The notes under the pieces: model-generated
The model's input: the letters and a program-made list of their open reading frames with translations, nothing else
What the model was told of the DNA's origin: nothing
Databases searched by the model: none
Position numbers and translations under genes: made by a program
Shown here: in pieces, positions 7,991 through 15,380 of the stretch
Layout of the letters: each line of letters begins with the position of its first letter
Position numbering within the stretch: the first letter of the stretch is position 1
Source: UBA1181 sp045617845
Lineage (GTDB): Bacteria; Bacteroidota; Bacteroidia; Bacteroidales; Paludibacteraceae
Assembly: GCA_045617845.1 (NCBI GenBank)
Contig: JAZLJL010000032.1
Location: 1 to 42,706 of the forward strand
Reading direction: 5' to 3'
DNA: 42,706 nt

Positions 7991-8815
7991 ATGGCTGTTC
8001 GTAAATTCAAGCCCGCAACACCGGGGCAAAGACACAAAGTTATTGGTACGTTTGATTCAATTACCACAAACGTGCCAGAAAAATCTCTTGTCGTAGGTTT
8101 ACGCAAGACTGGTGGACGTAACAATTCTGGTCAATTGACTATGCGTTACATCGGTGGTGGACACAAGAGAAAGTATAGAGTAATTGATTTCAAAAGAGAC
8201 AAAGATGGTGTTCCAGCAGTCGTGAAGACAATCGAGTACGATCCAAACCGTTCGGCTCGTATCGCTCTTTTGTTTTACGCTGATGGTGAAAAACGTTACA
8301 TTCTTGCACCTAATGGATTGCAAATTGGACAACAATTGCTTTCGGGAGCAGAAGCGTCACCTGAAGTCGGCAACGCACTTCCTTTGCAGAACATCCCTCT
8401 CGGTACCGTAATCCACAACTTGGAGTTACGTCCTGGACAAGGAGCTGCTTTGGTTCGTTCCGCAGGAACTTTTGCTCAATTGACTTCGAGAGAAGGAAAG
8501 TATGCAATCGTAAAATTACCTTCTGGCGAAACCAGAATGATCCTTTGCACTTGTAAGGCTACTATCGGTACTGTAGGTAACTCAGACCACGCTTTGGAGG
8601 CATCAGGAAAGGCTGGACGTTCACGTTGGTTGGGCCGTCGTCCTCGCAATAGAGGCGTTGTGATGAACCCAGTTGATCACCCGATGGGTGGTGGTGAAGG
8701 TCGTCAGTCCGGAGGTCATCCAAGATCAAGGAAGGGCTTGTTGGCTAAGGGCTACAAGACAAGATCTCCTAAGGCAGCTTCTAACAAGTATATAATCGAA
8801 AGAAGGAAAAAGTAA
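7991..8815 (+). CDS. rplB: 50S ribosomal protein L2
   Basis: L2 is needed for subunit joining and for peptidyl transferase activity. The 274-residue product shows GRNNSGQLTMRYIGGGHKR in the N-terminal part and GRRPRNRGVVMNPVDHPMGGGEGR near the C-terminus. In E. coli the latter reads VDHPHGGGEGR, and the second His (H229) has been studied as functionally important; here that position is Met232. I recall the Met form from other Bacteroidota, so it is probably a lineage trait, not damage. It follows rplW after 2 nt. Confidence 0.98.
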   Translation: MAVRKFKPATPGQRHKVIGTFDSITTNVPEKSLVVGLRKTGGRNNSGQLTMRYIGGGHKRKYRVIDFKRDKDGVPAVVKTIEYDPNRSARIALLFYADGEKRYILAPNGLQIGQQLLSGAEASPEVGNALPLQNIPLGTVIHNLELRPGQGAALVRSAGTFAQLTSREGKYAIVKLPSGETRMILCTCKATIGTVGNSDHALEASGKAGRSRWLGRRPRNRGVVMNPVDHPMGGGEGRQSGGHPRSRKGLLAKGYKTRSPKAASNKYIIERRKK

Positions 8816-8832
8816 TTTAAAAGGTAATTTTT

Positions 8833-9102
8833 ATGAGTCGTTCATTAAAAAAAGGCCCGTTTATCAGCGTTAAGCTCGAGAAGAAAGTTTTGGCTATGAA
8901 TGAGAGCGGAAAGAAATCCGTGATTAAGACTTGGTCAAGAGCTTCCATGATTTCTCCTGATTTCGTGGGCCATACATTAGCAGTTCATAACGGAAATAAG
9001 TTTATTCCTGTGTACGTTACTGAGAACATGGTCGGACATAAGCTCGGCGAATTCTCTTTGACCCGTACATTTAGAGGACACGGCGGTAACAAGAAGAAAT
9101 AA
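8833..9102 (+). CDS. rpsS: 30S ribosomal protein S19
   Basis: S19 is in the 30S head and forms a complex with S13 close to the A site. The 89-residue product begins SRSLKKGPFIS and contains WSRASMISPDFVGHTLAVHNGNKFIPVYVTENMVGHKLGEFSLTRTFRGH in shorter family blocks. Length is normal. It lies between rplB and rplV as in most bacteria, 17 nt after rplB. A weak AAAGGT lies about 10 nt before the ATG. Confidence 0.97.
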   Translation: MSRSLKKGPFISVKLEKKVLAMNESGKKSVIKTWSRASMISPDFVGHTLAVHNGNKFIPVYVTENMVGHKLGEFSLTRTFRGHGGNKKK

Positions 9103-9132
9103 ACCGTGAAAACTTTCTAAAACATTTTTAAA

Positions 9133-9564
9133 ATGGGTGTAATTAAAGAAAATAGAAGACTTAAGAAGAATGAGAGAGCAGCCGTTTCTAAGGAAGCGCT
9201 TAAAACTCAATACTTCGCTAAATTGAATGATGTCCCTACATCGCCGCGCAAGATGCGTCTCGTTGCCGATATGGTACGCGGTATGGAGGCATATAGAGCT
9301 CTTAGCGTGTTGAAGTATTCCACTAAGGAGGCTTCTAACCGCTTGGAAAAATTGCTCCGTTCAGCTATCGCTAACTGGGAGCAGAAAAACGACAAGAAGG
9401 CTGATAATGGAGAATTGTACATCAGCTCAATCTTCGTCGATGAGGGTAAGACATTGAAGAGACTTCGTCCTGCTCCTCAAGGTAGAGGTTACAGAATTCG
9501 CAAGCGTTCTAACCATGTGACGATATACGTAGATTCTATTAATTCAAAAGACAGTAAAAATTAA
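9133..9564 (+). CDS. rplV: 50S ribosomal protein L22
   Basis: L22 contacts all 23S rRNA domains and its beta-hairpin lines the exit tunnel beside L4. The 143-residue product is longer than the E. coli protein (110) because of an N-terminal basic extension of about 30 residues before the family core SPRKMRLVADMVRG. The C-terminal hairpin is seen in RLRPAPQGRGYRIRKRSNHVTIYV. It is followed 7 nt later by rpsC. Confidence 0.97.
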   Translation: MGVIKENRRLKKNERAAVSKEALKTQYFAKLNDVPTSPRKMRLVADMVRGMEAYRALSVLKYSTKEASNRLEKLLRSAIANWEQKNDKKADNGELYISSIFVDEGKTLKRLRPAPQGRGYRIRKRSNHVTIYVDSINSKDSKN

Positions 9565-9571
9565 TTGTTAG

Positions 9572-10303
9572 ATGGGACAGAAAGTAAATCCAATTAGCAA
9601 CCGTCTCGGAATCATTAAAGGTTGGGATTCCAACTGGTTTGGCGGTAAAAGTTACGGCGATACTATTGTGGAGGATGCTAAAATCAGAAAGTACCTCAAC
9701 GCCCGTCTAGCAAAGGCAAGCGTCTCTAGAATCGTTATAGAACGTACATTGAAGCTCATTACCATCACTGTTTGCACGGCTCGTCCGGGCATCATCATCG
9801 GTAAGGGTGGTCAAGAAGTCGAGAAATTGAAGGAAGAGTTGAAGGGAATCACCGACAAGGAGGTCCAAATCAATATCTTCGAGGTTAAGCGTCCTGAGTT
9901 GGATGCTATGATCGTAGCGAACAACATCGCTCGTCAGGTTGAGGGTAAGATCGCTTACCGTCGCGCGACGAAGATGGCTATCGCCTCTACAATGCGTATG
10001 GGTGCTGAAGGTATCAAGGTCCAAGTCTCTGGTCGTTTGAATGGCGCCGAGATGGCTCGTTCAGAAATGTACAAGGAGGGAAGAACTCCATTGCATACAT
10101 TCAGGGCTGATATCGACTATGCACAAGCGGAAGCCCTTACTAAAGTGGGTTTGATTGGCATCAAGGTGTGGATTTGCCGTGGTGAAGTTTACGGCAAGAA
10201 GGACTTGGCTCCTAACTTCACAGCTTCTAAGGAGGCTGGCCGTTCAGGAAACAACGCTCCGGCTGCCGGTAAGCCACAAGGCTTCAAGAAGAAAAAGAAA
10301 TAA
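9572..10303 (+). CDS. rpsC: 30S ribosomal protein S3
   Basis: S3 forms part of the mRNA entry tunnel and its helicase function. The 243-residue product begins GQKVNPISNRLGIIKGWDSNWF and has the KH-domain GxxG motif in PGIIIGKGGQEVEKL (about 73-87). The C-terminal domain contains SGRLNGAEMARSE and GVWICRGEVYG-like sequence. It ends in a low-complexity basic tail (KKKKK) after a Gly/Ala/Pro-rich stretch, which is longer than in E. coli. Confidence 0.98.
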   Translation: MGQKVNPISNRLGIIKGWDSNWFGGKSYGDTIVEDAKIRKYLNARLAKASVSRIVIERTLKLITITVCTARPGIIIGKGGQEVEKLKEELKGITDKEVQINIFEVKRPELDAMIVANNIARQVEGKIAYRRATKMAIASTMRMGAEGIKVQVSGRLNGAEMARSEMYKEGRTPLHTFRADIDYAQAEALTKVGLIGIKVWICRGEVYGKKDLAPNFTASKEAGRSGNNAPAAGKPQGFKKKKK

Positions 10304-10333
10304 TTCTGTTTAACGAGTTTAATTTTAGGAAAA

Positions 10334-10768
10334 ATGTTACAACCTAAGAGAGTAAAGTACAGAAGACCCCAGAAAGGACGCTGTAAGGGTTTCGCACACC
10401 GCGGTGACCAATTGGCTTTCGGTTCTTTCGGAATCAAGGTCTTGGAGACAAAGTGGATTACTGCACGTCAAATCGAGGCGGCTCGTGTCGCTGTCACACG
10501 TTATATGCAAAGGGAAGGTAAGATCTGGATCAGAATATTCCCTGATAAACCAATCACCAAGAAGCCTGCCGATGTACGTATGGGTAAAGGTAAAGGTAGC
10601 CCTGAGGGATTCGTATTCCCTGTGACTCCAGGAAGAATCGCGATCGAGGTTGACGGCGTTCCTTTCGAGGTGGCTAAGGAGGCATTGCGTCTCGCCGCTC
10701 AAAAGTTGCCAGTCACAACTAAGTTTATTGTCAGAAGAGATTATGACATCCAAAACCAAAATGCATAA
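10334..10768 (+). CDS. rplP: 50S ribosomal protein L16
   Basis: L16 helps shape the aminoacyl-tRNA site of the 50S subunit. The 144-residue product begins LQPKRVKYRRPQKGR and carries the signature segments RQIEAARVAVTRYMQREGKIWIRIFPDKPITKKP and MGKGKGSPEGFVFPV in order. Length is normal. It lies 30 nt after rpsC and 5 nt before rpmC. A short AGGA precedes the ATG by a few bases. Confidence 0.98.
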   Translation: MLQPKRVKYRRPQKGRCKGFAHRGDQLAFGSFGIKVLETKWITARQIEAARVAVTRYMQREGKIWIRIFPDKPITKKPADVRMGKGKGSPEGFVFPVTPGRIAIEVDGVPFEVAKEALRLAAQKLPVTTKFIVRRDYDIQNQNA

Positions 10769-10773
10769 GAGAT

Positions 10774-10992
10774 ATGAAGATAGCGGATTTAAGCAATTTA
10801 ACTATTGAAGAGTTACAGGCTAAGCTTGTGGCTGAAGAACAGAACTTGGCTAAGATGAAACTTAACCATTCCGTTTCTCCTTTGGATAATCCTATGCAGA
10901 TTAAGGCTGCTCGTAAGAACATCGCTCGTATCAACACATTGTTGACTATCAAGGCAAACTCTTCTGAAACTTCGAGAGAAATTAAAAAGTAA
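10774..10992 (+). CDS. rpmC: 50S ribosomal protein L29
   Basis: L29 is a small helical protein next to L23 at the tunnel exit. The 72-residue product starts MKIADLSNLTIEELQAKL and continues with the two-helix pattern containing NLAKMKLNHSVSPLDNP and IKAARKNIARINTLL. It is placed between rplP and rpsQ as expected, with gaps of 5 and 20 nt. Confidence 0.95.
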   Translation: MKIADLSNLTIEELQAKLVAEEQNLAKMKLNHSVSPLDNPMQIKAARKNIARINTLLTIKANSSETSREIKK

Positions 10993-11012
10993 TTAATTGA
11001 GCTGATTCAAAA

Positions 11013-11264
11013 ATGAGAAACTTAAGAAAAGAAAGACAGGGAATCGTTTCCAGTAACAAGATGGACAAAACCATCACAGTTGCTGTGAAATGGAAGGAGA
11101 AACACCCTATTTATCAAAAGTTCGTCAACAAGACGAAAAAATATCATGCTCACGACGAGAAAAATGAGTGCAATGAAGGTGATTTCGTTCGTATCATGGA
11201 GACTCGCCCATTGAGCAAGTCTAAGAGATGGAGATTGGTTGAAATAATCGAAAGGGCTAAATAA
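11013..11264 (+). CDS. rpsQ: 30S ribosomal protein S17
   Basis: S17 is a primary binder of the 30S body. The 83-residue OB-fold protein begins MRNLRKERQGIVSSNKMDKTITV and contains KKYHAHDEKNECNEGDFVRIMETRPLSKSKRWRLVEI in short family blocks. Length is normal. It ends the S10 block and is followed after 2 nt by rplN, so the S10 and spc blocks are continuous. Confidence 0.97.
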   Translation: MRNLRKERQGIVSSNKMDKTITVAVKWKEKHPIYQKFVNKTKKYHAHDEKNECNEGDFVRIMETRPLSKSKRWRLVEIIERAK

Positions 11265-11266
11265 TT

Positions 11267-11632
11267 ATGTTACAGCAAGAATCAAGAATGGTCGTGGCTG
11301 ACAACAGTGGTGCTAAAGAGGCATTGTGTATTCGTGTCTTGGGTGGTACCGCTAAACGCTACGCTACAGTAGGTGACATCATTGTCGTGACTGTCAAGAG
11401 TGTCATCCCGTCAAGTGATATGAAGAAGGGTACTGTTTCTAAGGCGGTTGTCGTTAGAACGAAAAAAGAGATCAGACGTGCGGATGGCTCTTATATCCGT
11501 TTCGATGATAACGCTTGTGTCCTTTTGAATGCTGCAGGTGAAATGAGGGCTAGCCGTATCTTCGGTCCTGTCGCTCGTGAACTCCGTGCAACTAACATGA
11601 AAATCGTTTCATTGGCACCAGAAGTGCTTTAA
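11267..11632 (+). CDS. rplN: 50S ribosomal protein L14
   Basis: L14 forms intersubunit bridges and is the binding site of the silencing factor RsfS. The 121-residue product begins MLQQESRMVVADNSGAKE and contains GGTAKRYATVGDIIVVTVK and the C-terminal GPVARELRATNMKIVSLAPEVL. Length is normal. It opens the spc block just 2 nt after rpsQ. Confidence 0.98.
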   Translation: MLQQESRMVVADNSGAKEALCIRVLGGTAKRYATVGDIIVVTVKSVIPSSDMKKGTVSKAVVVRTKKEIRRADGSYIRFDDNACVLLNAAGEMRASRIFGPVARELRATNMKIVSLAPEVL

Positions 11633-11649
11633 TTCTTAATTTTAAAGAA

Positions 11650-11967
11650 ATGAGTAAGTTACATATCAAAAAGGGAGATACGGTTTACGTAAACTCTGGA
11701 GATTGTAAGGGTAAACAAGGACGTGTTCTTCGCGTCCTTGTAAAAGACCAAAAGGCTATTGTCGAGGGTCTTAACATCGTTAAGAAAGCCACTAAGCCTA
11801 GCGCTAAGAATCCTCAAGGTGGTATCGTGGAGATGGAAGCTCCTATCCATGTTTCCAACTTGAATTTGATCGATCCTAAGTCTGGCAAGGCTACTCGTAT
11901 CGGCCGCAAGAAGGTTGATGGCAAAACAGTTCGTTATGCTAAAAAATCAGGGGAGGAAATTAAATAA
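11650..11967 (+). CDS. rplX: 50S ribosomal protein L24
   Basis: L24 is one of the two assembly-initiator proteins of the 50S subunit. The 105-residue product has the KOW motif KGDTVYVNSGDCKGKQGRVL (about 8-27) followed by VEGLNIVKKATKPS and the HVSNLNLIDPKSGKATRI segment. Its stop codon overlaps the rplE start by one base, so translation of L24 and L5 is probably coupled. Confidence 0.97.
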   Translation: MSKLHIKKGDTVYVNSGDCKGKQGRVLRVLVKDQKAIVEGLNIVKKATKPSAKNPQGGIVEMEAPIHVSNLNLIDPKSGKATRIGRKKVDGKTVRYAKKSGEEIK

Positions 11968-12518
11968 TGAATACTGCAAGTTTAAAGCAAGAGTACGCTG
12001 AGCGTATCGTTCCTTCCTTGATGAAGGAGTTCAACTATAAGACTGTGATGCAAGTTCCAGTTTTGGAAAAGATCGTTATTAACCAAGGTTTGGGACAAGC
12101 AACCGCCGACAAGAAGATCATCGAGGTCGCTATCAACGAGTTGACCGCTATCTCTGGTCAAAAGGCTGTCGCTACATTGTCTAAGAAGGACGTCTCTAAC
12201 TTCAAGTTGCGTAAGAAAATGCCTATCGGTGTGAGGGTTACTCTTCGCCGTGAGAAGATGTATGAGTTCTTGGAGCGCCTTATCCGCGTCTCTTTGCCTC
12301 GTATACGCGACTTCAAGGGAATCGAGTCAAAGCTCGATGGTAGAGGCAATTACACTCTTGGTATCGAGGAGCAAATCATTTTCCCTGAAATTAATATCGA
12401 TTCTATACAGAAAATATTGGGAATGAATATTACCTTTGTAACCTCTGCGAAGACGGACGAAGAAGGTTATGCTTTGCTGAGAGAATTTGGATTACCATTT
12501 AAAAATCTAAAGAAGTAA
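11967..12518 (+). CDS. rplE: 50S ribosomal protein L5
   Basis: L5 binds 5S rRNA and contacts P-site tRNA and the S13 bridge. The 183-residue product contains KIVINQGLGQA (about 35-45), SGQKAVATLSKKDVSNFKLR, IGVRVTLRREKMYEFLERL and the C-terminal GMNITFVTSAKTDEEGYALLREFGLPF. Length is normal. It is followed after 4 nt by rpsN. Confidence 0.98.
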   Translation: MNTASLKQEYAERIVPSLMKEFNYKTVMQVPVLEKIVINQGLGQATADKKIIEVAINELTAISGQKAVATLSKKDVSNFKLRKKMPIGVRVTLRREKMYEFLERLIRVSLPRIRDFKGIESKLDGRGNYTLGIEEQIIFPEINIDSIQKILGMNITFVTSAKTDEEGYALLREFGLPFKNLKK

Positions 12519-12522
12519 TAAG

Positions 12523-12792
12523 ATGGCAAAAGAATCAATGAAGGCACGTGAAGTAAAACGTGCAAAACTTTGCGCCAAGTATGCTGAGAAGAGAGCACAG
12601 CTTAAGGCTGCCGGTGATTATGAGGCTCTTCAGGCATTGCCAAAGAACGCGTCGCCAGTGCGTATGCACAACCGTTGCAAATTGACAGGTAGACCTAAGG
12701 GTTATATCCGTCTTTTCGGTATTTCACGTATCCAATTCCGTGAAATGGCTTCAGCAGGTCTTATCCCAGGCGTAAAGAAAGCAAGCTGGTAA
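12523..12792 (+). CDS. rpsN: 30S ribosomal protein S14, zinc-free form
   Basis: S14 joins the 30S head near S3 and S10. The 89-residue protein starts MAKESMKAREVKRAKL and ends IPGVKKASW. Only single cysteines appear (C17 and the C in NRCKLTGRPKG), not the paired CxxC...CxxC of the short zinc-binding form, so this is the long C-minus type. It is in its canonical place between rplE and rpsH. Confidence 0.97.
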   Translation: MAKESMKAREVKRAKLCAKYAEKRAQLKAAGDYEALQALPKNASPVRMHNRCKLTGRPKGYIRLFGISRIQFREMASAGLIPGVKKASW

Positions 12793-12844
12793 AAATTAGT
12801 GTTAAATATTGTCAGGTATTCCTGATCAATTTAATTGTTTTATT

Positions 12845-13240
12845 ATGACAGATCCAATAGCAGATTATCTAACGAGATTGAGGAACGCTATTCAAGCTAA
12901 ACACAGAGTGCTTGAAGTTCCTGCGTCAAATTTGAAAAAGGAGATTACGAAGATATTGCTCGATAAGGGCTATATCTTGAACTACAAGTTCAATGATGAG
13001 GGTTACCAAGGCTCTATCAAGATTGCCTTGAAGTATGACCCTATCAACAAAGTAAATGCAATCAAGGGGTTGAAGAGAGTTTCCACCCCAGGTTTGCGTA
13101 AGTATGTGGGGTACAAGGATATGCCTAAGGTTTTGAACGGCCTCGGCATCGCCATCGTTTCCACATCAAAAGGAGTTATGACTGATAAGGAAGCCCGCGA
13201 TCTTAAGATCGGTGGTGAGGTTTTGTGTTACATCTATTAA
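12845..13240 (+). CDS. rpsH: 30S ribosomal protein S8
   Basis: S8 is a central 30S assembly protein and, in E. coli, the repressor of the spc operon. I place the start at the ATG at 12845, giving 131 residues beginning MTDPIADYLTRLRNAIQA, the family N-terminus. An in-frame TTG at 12809 would add 12 unrelated residues and is rejected. The C-terminal KGVMTDKEARDLKIGGEVLCYIY matches the family's end. The 52-nt gap after rpsN is longer than most in the block. Confidence 0.97.
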   Translation: MTDPIADYLTRLRNAIQAKHRVLEVPASNLKKEITKILLDKGYILNYKFNDEGYQGSIKIALKYDPINKVNAIKGLKRVSTPGLRKYVGYKDMPKVLNGLGIAIVSTSKGVMTDKEARDLKIGGEVLCYIY

Positions 13241-13243
13241 TGT

Positions 13244-13257
13244 AGGAGGATTTTTAT
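13244..13257 (+). promoter_or_regulatory. Strong Shine-Dalgarno of rplF
   Basis: AGGAGG at 13244-13249 with exactly 8 nt to the ATG at 13258, the same spacing as at rplW. It is one of only two perfect sites in the ribosomal operon. Confidence 0.8.
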
Positions 13258-13812
13258 ATGTCAAGAATAGGTAAATTGCCGATCAGTATTCCTTCCGGAG
13301 TTACAGTTTCCATGAAGGATAATGTAGTGACAGTAAAAGGTCCTAAGGGCGAGTTGTCACAATATGTAAATCCCGACATTAATGTTGAAATCAAAGATGG
13401 CCAAATCTCTTTCACTCGTTCAGAGGAGGATGGACCTCACCGTTCTATGCATGGTTTGTATAGGGCTTTGATTAATAATATGGTTGTCGGTGTATCTCAG
13501 GGCTACAAGAAGGAGCTTGAACTTGTCGGTGTCGGTTATCGTGTTTCCAACCAAGGTCAAGTGCTTGAGTTCGCTGTAGGTTATACCCATAACATCTTCT
13601 TACAATTGCCAAAGGAGATCAAGATCGAGACTAAGAGCGAAAGAAACCAAAATCCGTTGGTTATCCTCGAAAGTTGCGATAAACAATTGTTGGGACAGGT
13701 TTGCGCTAAGATTCGTACGTTCCGTAAACCAGAGCCTTACAAGGGTAAAGGTATTAAATTCGTTGGCGAGCAGATTCGTCGTAAGGCTGGTAAGTCAGCT
13801 GGTGCTAAATAA
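13258..13812 (+). CDS. rplF: 50S ribosomal protein L6
   Basis: L6 lies near the GTPase-factor binding region of the 50S subunit. The 184-residue product begins MSRIGKLPISIPSGVTV and has the duplicated L6 fold, with VTVKGPKGELSQ in the first half and KPEPYKGKGIKFVGEQIRRKAGKSAGAK at the C-terminus. It follows rpsH by 17 nt with an AGGAGG ribosome-binding site. Confidence 0.98.
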   Translation: MSRIGKLPISIPSGVTVSMKDNVVTVKGPKGELSQYVNPDINVEIKDGQISFTRSEEDGPHRSMHGLYRALINNMVVGVSQGYKKELELVGVGYRVSNQGQVLEFAVGYTHNIFLQLPKEIKIETKSERNQNPLVILESCDKQLLGQVCAKIRTFRKPEPYKGKGIKFVGEQIRRKAGKSAGAK

Positions 13813-13833
13813 TAATTGAAAAAAAGTAGTATT

Positions 13834-14178
13834 ATGACGACAAAAATTGAAAGAAGATTAAAAATAAAGAGGAGAGTTAGAGGTAAGATCTCTGGTACCG
13901 CTGAACGTCCTCGCATGACTGTTTTCAGAAGCAACAAACAGATCTACGTCCAACTCATCAACGATTTGGAAGGTAAGACTTTGACTGCGGCTTCTTCTCT
14001 TGGAATGACTGAGAAGTGTCCTAAGATGGAACAAGCTGCTAAAGTCGGCGAATTGGTTGCTAAAAAAGCTTTAGAGGCAGGTATCACTCAAGTCGTTTTC
14101 GACCGTAACGGATACTTGTATCATGGTAGAATTCAGAAATTAGCTGATGCTGCTCGTCAGGGCGGTCTTAAATTTTAA
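13834..14178 (+). CDS. rplR: 50S ribosomal protein L18
   Basis: L18 binds 5S rRNA and links it to the 50S central protuberance. The start at the ATG at 13834 gives 114 residues beginning MTTKIERRLKIKRRVRGKISGT, the family N-terminus. An in-frame TTG at 13816 would add six residues and has no support. The C-terminal FDRNGYLYHGRIQKLADAARQGGLKF is diagnostic. It is followed after 5 nt by rpsE. Confidence 0.97.
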   Translation: MTTKIERRLKIKRRVRGKISGTAERPRMTVFRSNKQIYVQLINDLEGKTLTAASSLGMTEKCPKMEQAAKVGELVAKKALEAGITQVVFDRNGYLYHGRIQKLADAARQGGLKF

Positions 14179-14183
14179 TTGTT

Positions 14184-14702
14184 ATGGCTGTAGAAAATAG
14201 TAAAGTTAAGTCAACCAACGACTTGGAATTGAAAGATAGGTTGGTCGCTATTAACCGTGTGACTAAAGTTACCAAAGGAGGTCGTACTTTTAGTTTCGCT
14301 GCAATGGTTGTTGTAGGAAACGAAGAAGGTGTAGTCGGATTTGGTTTGGGTAAAGCCAGTGAGGTGACAGCTGCCATAGCAAAAGGTGTTGAAGCTGCTA
14401 AGAAGAATTTGGTTAAGGTTCCTGTTCTCAAGGGTACTATCCCTCACGAGCAAGAGGCTAAGTTCGGTGGAGCTGAAGTCTTGTTGAAACCTGCATCTCA
14501 TGGTACCGGTGTTAAGGCCGGTGGTGCAATGCGTGCCGTTCTCGAGAGTGTCGGTATCACTGACGTGTTGGCAAAGTCTAAGGGTTCTTCTAACCCTCAC
14601 AACTTGGTTAAGGCTACAATCATGGCTCTTTCAGAGATCCGTGATGCATATACGGTTGCTCAAAACCGTGGTATTTCAATGGAAAAAGTGTTTAAAGGTT
14701 AA
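14184..14702 (+). CDS. rpsE: 30S ribosomal protein S5
   Basis: S5 works with S4 and S12 in decoding fidelity and lines the mRNA entry. The 172-residue product has the double-stranded-RNA-binding-like N-terminal part (RLVAINRVTKVTKGGRTFSF) and the loop GNEEGVVGFGLGKASEV, followed by the IPHEQEAKFGGAEVLLKPASHGTGVKAGGAMRAVLE segment in family order. Length is normal. Confidence 0.98.
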   Translation: MAVENSKVKSTNDLELKDRLVAINRVTKVTKGGRTFSFAAMVVVGNEEGVVGFGLGKASEVTAAIAKGVEAAKKNLVKVPVLKGTIPHEQEAKFGGAEVLLKPASHGTGVKAGGAMRAVLESVGITDVLAKSKGSSNPHNLVKATIMALSEIRDAYTVAQNRGISMEKVFKG

Positions 14703-14713
14703 TTTTTGGAAAT

Positions 14714-14890
14714 ATGGCTAAGATTAAGATTAAACAAATTAAGAGTAAAATCGGAGCTCCTAAGAATCAAAGACTGACTCTTGAGGCTTTGGGCTTGAAG
14801 AAAATTAACGCTGTTGTTGAACTTGAAGCCACTCCAGCTATCCTTGGTATGGTTGAGACAGTTAAACACTTGGTGATTGTAGAAAAATAA
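14714..14890 (+). CDS. rpmD: 50S ribosomal protein L30
   Basis: A 58-residue gene read directly from the sequence: ATG at 14714, TAA at 14888-14890. The product begins MAKIKIKQIKSKIGAP and continues with NQRLTLEALGLKKIN, the L30 signature, ending HLVIVEK. It occupies the canonical rpsE-rpmD-rplO position, 11 nt after rpsE and 28 nt before rplO. L30 is a small 50S protein that is absent from some bacterial lineages but present here. Confidence 0.95.
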   Translation: MAKIKIKQIKSKIGAPKNQRLTLEALGLKKINAVVELEATPAILGMVETVKHLVIVEK

Positions 14891-14918
14891 GTAATTAACT
14901 TTAAAAACATTTCACATA

Positions 14919-15380
14919 ATGGATTTAAGTAATTTGAAGCCAGCAGCTGGCTCTATTAAGACCAGAAAGAGAATCGGTCGTGGTCCTGGTTCAGGATTGG
15001 GCGGTACTTCTACGAGAGGTCATAAAGGTGCTAAATCCCGTTCCGGTTATTCTAAGAAGATCGGTTTCGAGGGTGGACAAATGCCTTTGCAACGTCGTTT
15101 GCCTAAGTTCGGGTTCAAGAACATCAATCGTGTAGAGTACAAGGTTATCAATCTTTCTGATCTTCAGGCTGTCGCTACCGAGAAGAAGGTCGATGCTATT
15201 GATGTAAACACATTGGTAGAGGCTGGTCTTGCTTCTGGTAAAGCTTTGATTAAGGTGTTGGGTGATGTACGTAAGGGTCAATTGTCTTCTAAATTGACTG
15301 TTTCTGCTCACGCATTCTCTAAGTCAGCTAAAGAGGCTATTGAAGCTGCAGGTGGTACGATCGTAATTCTTGAGAAATGA
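14919..15380 (+). CDS. rplO: 50S ribosomal protein L15
   Basis: L15 is a late 50S assembly protein. The 153-residue product begins MDLSNLKPAAGSIKTRKRIGRGPGSG and has the Gly/Arg-rich extended N-terminus, then EGGQMPLQRRLPKFGFKN and the C-terminal AHAFSKSAKEAIEAAGGTIVIL. Its stop overlaps the secY start by 4 bases (ATGA), so secY translation is probably coupled to it. Confidence 0.98.
   Translation: MDLSNLKPAAGSIKTRKRIGRGPGSGLGGTSTRGHKGAKSRSGYSKKIGFEGGQMPLQRRLPKFGFKNINRVEYKVINLSDLQAVATEKKVDAIDVNTLVEAGLASGKALIKVLGDVRKGQLSSKLTVSAHAFSKSAKEAIEAAGGTIVILEK

Noticed and set aside
12809..12844. N-terminal extension of S8 from a TTG
   Set aside because: The added 12 residues are not part of the S8 family, whose start matches the ATG at 12845.
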